A stretch of DNA of 64,000 nt from positions 12,054,491-12,118,490 of the forward strand of contig OY720345.1 in assembly GCA_963082975.1 (NCBI GenBank). Reading direction: 5' to 3'. Numbering within the stretch: the first letter of the stretch is position 1; each line of letters opens with the position of its first letter. This document shows, piece after piece, positions 30,201 through 42,200 of the stretch. Under the pieces are notes generated by a model that was not told the DNA's origin, made no database searches, and saw only the letters and a list, made by a program, of their open reading frames with translations. This stretch comes from Labia minor. Taxonomy: Eukaryota; Arthropoda; Insecta; Dermaptera; Spongiphoridae. The translations under genes and the position numbers were made by a program.

Positions 30201-33200
30201 TTTTATTCGAGATTATTTGATTTTATTTGTTATTTCAATTTTTGCAAATTTTCCAAAAAATAATTACTTGCACTCAAAGGTGAAAGTATTTTTTTTTTTT
30301 TTTCTAGATATTATCTTTTAAAAAGTGTGATAGATTAGTCTCTTGAATCATTGTAATTACAATCTTTATGTTATAAATATATTTATTATTGAGACCTGTT
30401 GATTAATTTATTATTTAATTTAAGAAAGAAAAAAACAATTAAGATGATGTTTACCGAAAATAAGTAAATTTTTTTCAATAGACAATTTTTAAGTCAATGC
30501 CTTTCCTAATTAAAAGAATCCTTACTTTTTAAAAGGCAAGAAATTTAACACAATGCGATTTTTTTCATAAGTTTAGATAGATTGATTAATAAATATTAAT
30601 AAGTAACGCCGCCGCTCGGTACTTTAAAAAAATTATTCCTTATGTACTATAAATATTTAAGATTAAAATTATTATTTAAAATAAATGAACGACATAATAT
30701 ATTAAACAATTTCAAATAATTTAAAAGAAATAAATTTAAAAAAAATAGTAATAAAACATTCAGCCCTTAAACGTACGTATTAATGAACCGAAAGATAGAA
30801 AAGTATGGCCTGTGGATATAACATATAACATAATATATATTTCGTAATTTGATTACAAAATATTATTAAAATAAATATTTTTAATTTTATTTTATTTATA
30901 ATATTTTGTATTTAAGGAAGAGCTATCCGGCGTTTCCCGGTGCCATTTTTTTATTATTAAAATTCCTATTTTAAATTAAGAAAAGTTAATAAAGATGATT
31001 TTTCTCGAGGCTGAAACCAATACAGATTTATTTTTCTTTATAAAAATATGGTGTACATTTCAAAAAAAAATCTTTGGAGCAGTTTAATATCTCAAATATA
31101 CAAATATATACATACATATACAATTTTTGCTAGTATATTAAGAAAAGAAAGATTAGCAAATAATAATAATAATAATAAACATAATATTTTAATGAACTTC
31201 TTTTATTTAATCTTTGAATTTATTTTTCTCATTAAGTTTTGTCCTAAAATAACTTTATGATCTGAGATGTAAGCTAATATTTTCTTCATTTTTATTGTTT
31301 CTCTCCATTCCTTCCTCTAGACACCTCCAGGTTTATTTTGAAATGGATCCAATAACTTTTAATATAAGTATATATATTCTTCTTGACTTATTTTGAAATT
31401 GATACCACTATTGTGTTTCTTAAATAATTTCAATTTAATTAATTTATATTAAATAAAAAGTAAAAGAGGGAAATTAGGAAAAATTATCAAAATGTCAAAA
31501 AGTATTACAAATGTAAAGAGACTCTTAAACATTTCCGACTTTTTTCTAAATTTTTCAATATGATTCTAAAAAAAAAGGTAAATCGTTTTTGAGACCACTT
31601 TTTTAAATATGATAAACTTTTACACTTATCTTTTTCTTTGTGTGCCGCCAAATTTTTAAACCGTTAAAAGTGTGCCGCGGTAAAATTTTTTTTTTAACAT
31701 TTGAGTGGAAGTAAGCCGACATGAATTAATTTTAATTTATAAAATAAATAAGAAGTCGAAATAACAATAATCTATATGTATATTTTATAAATAATATGAG
31801 AGAAAAACTTATATCCTAAATACATATATTTATATAAATAAAATACAAAAAAAACTAAGACCTCATCCCACAAACTAAAATTTTAAATTGGAATCAAACA
31901 AAAAAATAAATAAATGAATTCCTATTTTTTAAATATCCATTTCAAATATTATTTTAGTGAATCATTTGAAATACCAAATGATTTGGTTTATTCATGCAAT
32001 ATTTATACTTGTGTTGTTGTTATTCAAGGTATACTTAATGCAATGCAAAAAATATCATTAAACACTAATAGAACAAATATTAAACTATTATAGAAAAGGA
32101 AAAAAAAAAACACAATTTAAAAACAAATTTCACAAAGTCCAATGTCCATCAAATGTCTCATAGTATATCTTTGTATGGTTATTGGATCTTTTGAAAAAGA
32201 TTTTTTATTAGTGTTATTTTTTTTTTTTTTTCAATTTTTTGAAATTGTATTAACTTTAACCTTCAATATTGAATTAGAGAAAATAAATTGAAAAAAAATA
32301 GAAAAATTAAGGGTAATTGTTTATTCTAACCGATGTATCATCAAGGATTTGGATAAAACTTTACCAGTGGATCCCTCTTTTTTGATTCAAAACAAACTTT
32401 CCTTAAGCAGTATGTGACGGTCGCTTCTAGTTTACGAGATAAAAATTATTAAAGTTTGCATATAAATTAGTTGTGAACGAGCAGCCATTTAATAATGTTT
32501 TATATTGACTAATTCACTAATTATTAACTTATTCACTAATTTTCAGTTTTTATAAGTTCGGTTTGGATATAGGATAATTATTGAATTAATTAATTTTTTA
32601 ATCTTGATTGTATCCAAACCGAACTTATAAAAACCGAAAATAGGTGAAGACCTCTGGTGGTCAAATAATTAAACATGGTAGCTAAATAGAATATTTATAT
32701 GCTAACTTTAATAATATTTATCTCATAAACTAGAAACGACCGCCACCATACTGCTTAAGAAAAGTTTGTTTTGAATCAAAAGAGGAATCCACTGGCAAAG
32801 TTTTATAAAAATAAATCAAAGATCGGTTTGTCTAAACAATTACCAAATTAAGAAATAAGAATATAGGGGCGAACATTATTTTTTATTTTTTATATTAAAT
32901 AATAAAGGAAATATTCATTTTTGTCCTTTAAAGGAAATTTTTCTTATTTTAAAATTTGGAAAAATTTTAAAAAATCGTATTTGGAATAGTCTTAGAAATT
33001 TTTTTTAGATTTAATTAAAAAAGAGCTGTTTGTTCATTGAAAATAATTTGAAAATCTTTACATTTAAGGACATATAAATATCCTAAAGTGCTTTAATTTT
33101 TGCATCTTAATTTTATTCTCTGACAGTTTTGAATATAATAAGAATAAAGACTTTAAATTAGTTGGGTCGATTATTATATAATTAGTTCTCATTAGTATCT

Positions 33201-36200
33201 TAATATATTATTATACTTAAATTATCTTTTTAAATTTAAAGATTTTAAAGATAAAAATTCATACTATTCTTGTGTTTATTTTTGTTCATTTTAATTATTA
33301 TTTTTACTATCTCGCGAGAGATAGTATTGCGATCACGAAAATTATCGATGTCGAGATTTTGATGTTTTTATACGTTTTGAAGGTTCCTGAATCATTTTCA
33401 CTAAGGTTGAGAAAAATGTCAGTCTGTCTGTGTGTATGACAAGATTACGTAAAAACTTTTTGAGCTAGAATCATGAAATTTGGTATACGGGCATTATTCA
33501 AACTTCGTAGTTTTCTATCAACTTTTGAGAAATGTAGCTCAACCGGAAGAGGTTCATTACCTACAACGTTTAGATTTTTTTCCCTCTAATGTGACCGTAA
33601 AAATAAAGATATATGTTTGATAGTTTTTCACATGATTAAAAATTGTATCAAACTGCTATATATAGAATTTCAGCTTGATTGAATCGCTGAAAGTACCAGA
33701 ATTAATTTTTTAACACTGCCCATCTCACGCGCCAACACGTGACATGGTGCCATCAGCAACAAGCCAAACATGCGCTGGTTTGATATAATTATATTTATTA
33801 ATTTTAATTTATAATTTATAATTAATTAAATTTAATTTAAATATAATATATTTTAATTAATTCAATTCAAATTTGCGAGATAGTCGAGTGGAGACACTCC
33901 AGCTTATTTTATTAATTATAATTATTTATAAAATATTCATCAGTCTGGATTGATTATCTAATTTTTTATTAAAAATACGGATAATGTTATTATATTGTCA
34001 TCTATTCCCATCTGTGTCTGTCTTTAATGCACTTTTTGCAAGCAACTCAGTAGAGCTCTCTGTCGGGAGTGACCTAGATTTTCGAGGGCACCACACGGGT
34101 AATCATTTTTCTAGAAATCAATTCAAATTTTTTTTTTAATAAGAATAATACACATTTTTATAAAATATATCCAATTTATATGTCACATACTATAAAACTT
34201 CAAATTTAAATTTAATAAAATTTAAAATAATGATACATTATTGTTTTCAAAAAAATATTAATACCATATATTATTTAATAATTATATGCTTTAAAACAAA
34301 ATTCATTTGAATATAACAGTGATCTATTATTAATAGATGAGCTTATATAATCAAGGTCAAATATTTTATTAGATCATCGTACAAATGATTCTTTTTTTAA
34401 CAAAACCGAATATTTTTTAATAAAACAAACTCGTGTTAGGGGGTAAGTAATATGTCAATGTAAATAATATCACAAAAATTAAATTTGAATTTAAATAATT
34501 TAATTTCTTATCTAAATAAAATCATAATTTCAATAAGAATCTTTAAGAAATGTTCTATAACATTTCAATTAGATTATAAAAAATGGATTATAATTTAAAA
34601 TAATAATTGCTTATTATTTTCAGAAATTGAAAAAATCACCATAGTCAGTAAAAATTAAATTTTAGATATAATTTATATATACTAATACAAATTAATTGTA
34701 ATACGAGGTGAAGGTGAATTTTAAATTTTCGCAGGCTATTGAATATTGAATTTTTTTTTGTTATGTTGGTACACATATGTTTCTCATATGTTGACATAAT
34801 CAGCCATTTTGAATTAGTAGTTTGTTTTTGATAACTCAAAAAGTTGGTCACGTTTTTGTGTCTACTTCGATTTTTTAAAGGATCTGTATTAAAATTTGCG
34901 TTCAAAATGGAACGCATTAAAACTTTGACTGTGGCATTCGGCGAGTCTAGTTTGACTTAAATAAATGTTTATAAGTGGTACAAGCGATTTAAAAAAACAC
35001 GCCAAGTTCGTTAAAATGGGAAGGTTTTGCTCACAATGGCGTGATGCATCAAGAGTTCTCGTCAACAGGTCGTATTGTTAATAAGGAATATATTTATTAA
35101 AGCTTTTGTGGTTATTTTGATAATTATTAAGGGAATTTAAGGGAAAATTGGCGCCAATATCACTGCCTATATAAGAGGTGACGTGTCCCATCATGCATCA
35201 GTCCGCTTGAATCGGAGCAAGCGTACGGTTATTTGAAAACGACTGCAGAATAAGCAGTTGAAACGTTGTACAGTTATTTTAATTTAATAAATAATTTTAT
35301 ACAAATAATGTGGTCTTTTAATAAAAATTCCCTTAATAATTAATAAGGAATACTTCACGGAAGTTATGTAACATTTGCATGAAGCAATACGGCTCAAACG
35401 ATCGGAATGTGGAAAAACAAATCATAGATAATCACGATAATGCCCCAGCTCACATATCATTGCTTGTTCGTGATTTTTTGGCCAAAAACAACACCGTAAT
35501 CATGCCTCAACCACCGTATTCACCACATTTGGCTCACTGCGACTTTTTCCTATTCCCAAAATTGAGGAGACCAATGAAAGGAAAGCGTTTTGCCACAATG
35601 GATGAGATAAAGTCGGAATCGGAGAACGAGCTGAAGGCTATACCAAAAAGCGTATTTCAGAAGTGCTTCGACGATTGGAAAAAACGCTGGCATAAGTGCT
35701 GAGAGGAATGACTATAAAGGGGACCAAATGGATATTGATGAATAAATAAAACATTTCGAAATAATCCAAAATTCACCTTTTCTTTTGAACTAACCTCGAA
35801 TGTTATATTTAATTGTATTGATTTAAACTTATTAAAATTTTATTATTATTAAAATTGCTCAGGGCTTTTTCAAAAATTCTGATAATTAATTAAAAGATTA
35901 TAATAATATTTGTTTCTAAAAAAATAATAAGTGTTTAATGAGAAAAATAAATTGTAGAACTGAGTTTAAATTAAAAATAAAGTAATAAAACAAAATAGTT
36001 TATTTGATTTGGATGATGCAAGGGGTGAATGAAACAGATTGAGCGAGACCATAATATAACTATAAGGCTTTATCGATTCGATATTGTATCCAAGGAGGAG
36101 AGAAGGAATTCAATTTCTAAATAATCAAAGAATTCGGGTAGATAAATAAATAAATAAATGTTAAATTCAAATGTAATCATTTGTTTTCTGTCTAAAAATA

Positions 36201-39200
36201 AAATCAACGAATGATCTCATTTAGATATGTTCATTTTATTTGGCGATAGTCCTAAAAACATTGAAAAAAATGAGAGATAGATAAATTGAAGAGTGGGTGA
36301 CATAATTAAGTACGTTGACATTTCTCTTATTTCATTTATAATGGAGATTTGATCAAAATTAAAATTGACAAAATAACAAATGAAAATTGAATGATTTCAT
36401 TATTATTTTATATATTTTCATTATAATATTTATATATAAATATTTATACTAATATATTATAATTATTTATTTTTACATTTCTTTGTTTATTTATATTATT
36501 TATTACAGTTATGAGAATTGAATCTCTGATAAGAAATCAAAGGTTCGCCTTGTCTATAGTTTGAACATTTATTATCATTATTATTTTTAGTATCTCGCCA
36601 GAGATAGTATTGCGATCACGAAAATTTTCGATGTTGAGATTTTGATGTTTTTATACGTTTTGAAGGTTCCTGAATCATTTTCACTAAGGTTGAGAAAAAC
36701 GTCTGTGTGTGTGTGTATGTATGTATGTATGTACGTGTGTATGTATGTATGTATGTATGTAGGCAAGATTACGCAAAAACGGTTTGAGCTAGAATTATGA
36801 AATTTGGTATACGGGCATTATTCAAAATTTATAGTTTTCTATCAACTTTTGAGAAATGTAGCTCAACCGGCAGAGGGTCAATACCTACAATCTTTTGATT
36901 TTTGTTTCTTCTAAGGTGAACGTAAAAATAAAGATATATGTTTGATAATTTTTCACATGATTAAAAATTGTATAAAACTACTATATATAGAATTTCAGCT
37001 TGATTGAATCGCTGAAAGTACCAGAATTAATTTTTTAACACTGCAAATCTCACGCGCCAACACGTGACGTGGTGCCATCAACAAAGAGCCAAACATGCGC
37101 TGGTTTAATAAATATTATTTATTAATTTTAATTTATAATTTATATTTAATTAAATTTAATTTAAATATAATATATTATGTTATTTAATCCAATTCAAATT
37201 TCGAGATAGTCGAGTGGAGACACTCCAGCTTATTTATTTATTTGTCTAATACTATTATAGGACTGTTTCAATTTATGGACCACACTTGTGAAGATGGCCA
37301 TTGAAATAGCAGAGAACTATTTCCAATAAATGGGGTTTTATTTGTTATTGTAAGAAATCGCTATGTCTGTAACATACTTTCTACCTTCATTTTTAAGTCA
37401 AAATTCAAAAATTTTAAATTAAATCCGGTACTTTCAGCGATTCAATCAAATTGAAATTCTATATATAGCAGTTTTATACAATTTTTAATCATGTGAAAAA
37501 CTATCAAATATATATCTTTATTTTTACGGAATGCCCGTTTATCAAATTTCATTATTATAGCTCAACCCGTTTTTGTGTAATCTTGTCTACAGATACACAC
37601 CCATACACACAAAAATTAATTAATTATCATATATTAAGCTAGCGTGTGACTGTCTCCTGAGACAGAAAACCACAACACGCGCCAGTGCGTATTTGGCTCT
37701 TTGTTGATGAAACCACGTCACGTGCTGTCGCGTGGTTGGCAGTCAACTTGTTAAAAAATTTAAAAAATTGATTCCGGTACTTTCATCGATTCAGTCAAAC
37801 TGAAATTCTATATATAACAGTTTTATATAATTTTTTAATCATGTAAAACACTATCAAACATAGATCTTTATTTTTACGGTCAGTTTAGAGGAAAAAAAAT
37901 TAAAACGTGAACACACACACAAATTTAATTTATACTATAAACATTAGTATTATTATAATATTATAATTAATAACAGTCATATATTAAGTGCTGCAGTCTT
38001 TATTGTTGAAAAAAAGTAATTTCAAAATATTAATAATTTATTTGAAAAAATTGTAGTATTGATTTCTAATTTTTTTTATAGATAAAGAAATTATCTAAAA
38101 CAAAAGTTTAAAAATAACATGATACTTATTATTATTTATTAAATTCATAGTTATTAAAAAAATATCACTTTTAAATAATTATTTATTTTTTAATTAAATC
38201 TTCAACTCAACATCTCGTTCTGTACGTGTGTAGAAATTATAATAAAAATAATATATTTTCATAAAATCACTATCCAAATTAAATAGAAAAAAAAATGTAA
38301 AACTGACCTTTCAAAAAGATAATAGACGTCACGAATCAGAGCAGAGGTGACATCAAGAGCGAGTTTTTGTTCGAGACCCGGATGCCGTTCAAGAAGCAGG
38401 AGACGCGCGAAAACCGGCGCTGTTGGGAGCGAAACAGCGTGCAGATGGGTCTGTCTCGCTTGGGTCAATTCATACCGATGTAGCAGCCTCAACAGAAGCG
38501 ATAACGAGGCCTGATTGACGGCTGGCAGCCGCTGCAAAGAATTGCGTGCGGAGGTACGCCAGGCGCCAATGTCCGCCCCCGCAGCTAAAAACAAATCATC
38601 TATCTATTGTATTTATTTGTATCGATTTTTCATAGCAGTGATAAATATATAATGGTGATATAATAATAATAATAATAGTGATATATTAATAAAAAGGACA
38701 GGTATAAATATGCAGCTATTGGATATTTGAATGATCTCTAAAACAGCTCGAAAAATATCAAAATGGAAATGCCTGATTTCTTTTACCGACCGACGACCAA
38801 ATTATTACATGTAGAGATTTTTACAGATCTCTACGAATCATGCATTTTGTTAACAGAGAAAGTATTTTTTAGCATGATGTCTGTCTGTCTGTCAACGGAA
38901 TTTGATAAAATTTGGTATATTTACTTACATAATGCATCAATAGCATGAATTCATAAACTTTTGGTGTATATCCAGAAACCGGAAATGGTAGTTTACAAAG
39001 CATTAATTTTATATTCATTGTCGGAAAATATTTCACTTAAAATATAGTATTAATTAATAATTGAGTAATTAAACTAAAAGTAAAATCCAAGATAATATAA
39101 TTTAGTCATTTTAATTCAAATTTTGTGGCCTCCGCCCCCTGTACCCCATAGATAGTAAATCGTTGAAAGCCTGTATGAGGAAGGTTTTAATTCATTTTAA

Positions 39201-42200
39201 TTCAATCAGTATATTTTTTATTTAATTTGGATTTCGTTTTCACTCAAATTTACAAATTTTAGGAAATACTCGAACCCGTTGTTTGCAATTTCAGTTTTAA
39301 ACTTAATTTATCTTGGTTTGCAGCAATTAATTAAATAGTTCTTTGAACACAATATTTTTCGTATACCAATCATCATAATTATAATATATAATAATAATAA
39401 TAATAATAATTATAGAAGATAGAAGAAGATAGATACCATCATTCCCATGAAAAAATATAAAAATAAACATTTGTATAAATTTGAGAAATACAAATATATA
39501 TTAAGGATAATAAAAATTTATCTTATATTTCTCCCCTTAATCTAAAAGCAATTTTTCAAAAAATATATTGTATAAATATAATATAATTAAGTATATATAT
39601 ATAATAATATGTATATATTAAATAATAATTTAAATATATTATATTTAAAAAATTTAATTTAAAAATTAATTTTTGATAATTAAATTAGTAAATAATTTAA
39701 AAAATAATCAAATATTTTAATTAAATTTAAACGAATGAAATATATATATATATATATATTCAATTAATATATTTTTATAAAGCACAAAAATCAAATTACC
39801 ATTTATTTACAGAAGAATTTTGTTTTTTTCAAAGACCCACTAAAAAAAAAGAGTTGCCGAATAAATCCGAATGTAACCGAATGAGCCCGAGCGTTACGTT
39901 TTTCGGGGCCAGCGAGTGAGTGAGTGACGATTGGGTATTATATACTTTATATATATTTATAATGTGTTTGGTAATTAATTTATTTCAAATCGTCGGTCGG
40001 TTCTGTGCCTGGTCACAGCTCATTTTTTTTTAATTTATGTAATTAATTACAAATTACACTTAATAAATTACAAATGTAATTTTTAAATTAAATTTAAATT
40101 TTATTTTTTATTATTATATTTTTAATTTAATTATTTTTTGTTATAAAACAATTAAATAGATTTATTAATTGTATAAAATAAAAAGAACTGATATCGAGTT
40201 GTGGTATTAATTAATTATTAATAGATAAGCTAAGTGAAATTGATTTTCGTATTTAAATTGTATACTAATTATATTAATATATAATTCAAAGAAAATTCTT
40301 TAATGCTTTTACAATATTAAATGCAGGTGTGAGGGAAAAGAGAAGATAGAAGAAGGAAGGTGTGGGTGGGAGGAGGGATGTTCTATTAATTAGTAACGAC
40401 AATATATAATCTAATAATCCTATTTGTAGGTTGTAAAAGAGAAATGAAGTTTTGCGTGAGCAGTCAGTCAGCTATGAATTTATTTATAGGATTATCCAAT
40501 TAGTGAATATTTTCCATAGTGACCTTGGAGTGTGCGGGTGAGTTCACGGGCGACGGATGCAGTGACGAGGGGCTCCGGGAGGTCGCGGACCCAAAGACGT
40601 AGGAGGGAGGCTGCCGAGTGGACACAACCGGCGCCCTCCAAATCCGCGTCTCCCGTCCGCTCCATTGAAATTCGGAGCCGCTCAACGACCTTCGGTTGTC
40701 CCGTAGTCAAGCTGAAGAGACCCACAGAGCGGAGCCCTGACCAAGCAATAACAACATTTATCATTCATGAGGAAAAGTCTATTAAAATATTCATTTTTAA
40801 AAAAAAAAAAAAAAAAAAGATTAGCTGGAGTGCCTCCACTCGATTATCTCTCAATTTAAATTGGATTAAATAACATAATATATTATATTTAAATTAAATT
40901 TAATTAATTATAAATTATAAATTAAAATTAATAAATAATATTTATTAAACCAGCGCATGTTTGGCTTTTTGTTGATAGCACCACGTCACGTCTTGGCGCG
41001 TGATTAACAGTGTTAAAATATTAATTCCGGTACTTTCAGCGATTCAATCAAGCTGAAATTCTATATATAGCAGTTTTATACAAATTTTAATCAAATGAAA
41101 ATCTATCAAACATATATCTTTATTTTTACGATCACTTTAGAAGAAAAAAAATCAAAACGTTGTAGGTAATGACCCTCTTCCGGTTGAGCTACATTTCTCA
41201 AAAGTTGATAGAAAACTACGAATTTTGAATAATGCCCATTTACCAAATTTCATGATTCTAGCTCAAACCATTTTTGAGTAATTTTATCTACACACATACA
41301 CACACACACACACATATATATATATAATATATATATATATACAGACAGTCAAACATTTTTCTCAACATTAGTGAAAATGATTCAGGAACCTTAAAAACGT
41401 ATAAAAACATCAAAATCTCAACATCGAAAATTTTCGTGATCGCAATGGCGAGATAGTTAAAAAAAAGATATAAATTAATTATCGATAACATTAGCAATTT
41501 ACTCCATTTATATTTAAAGTTTGAATTCATTGTAAAACTTTAATTAATTAACATAATAAATAATAATATGGTTAAGAGAGGTTCATAATTCTTGAACGTT
41601 GAACTATTAAAATTAATAAATTAATATTTACTTCATTCATAATTAATAATCATAGTTATTCAAAGTATTCAAATAATGAAATGATTAAATCAAATTTAAC
41701 ACTTAAGTATATAATATATTTGATTGATTGTTTTGATATTTGATTATGTTTTTTTTTTGTTTTTATATTACTTAATTATTTTGTAAAAAAATTAATTGTA
41801 TTTATTAATTTCATTATTGCTTAATCTTGCTTAATCAAGATTATTTTCATCGAAAACTAAACTATTTTGTTTTCTTAAAGGAAATGATTAGTAGGAAGAC
41901 CAAAAATTGTAAATATTGTATAGAATATGAAATAATATATTTTTACCGACCGACGATAAGAAGGGAAGGTATTGTTTTCACACCAAAATTCATATGTGAA
42001 GATTTTTACATATCTCCAAGAATCATCCATTTTGTTAATAGAAAAAACTATTTTTAGTATATCTGTCCTTCGTGTGTCCTTATAGGGGTGTCTAACTCAC
42101 GGCCCGCGACCACTTTCGACTTTTTTAAAAAAATTTCAATTTGTCTCTAAAAAACAAAAAACAAAAGATAAAATGTTTTTTTGCGGCCCGCCTAAAGTTA

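Noticed and set aside
35223..35272. A functional hammerhead ribozyme
   Set aside because: The TTGAAAA/TTGATAA box departs from CUGANGA and stems I and III cannot be built; kept only as a structural resemblance.
40532..40873. 113-codon plus-strand frame opposite the RhoGAP exon
   Set aside because: Antisense shadow of a GC-rich coding exon; the minus frame has clear RhoGAP homology and splice sites.
41288..41530. 80-codon minus-strand frame with YIYIYYIYI and CVCVCV runs
   Set aside because: Translation of family A with its microsatellite.
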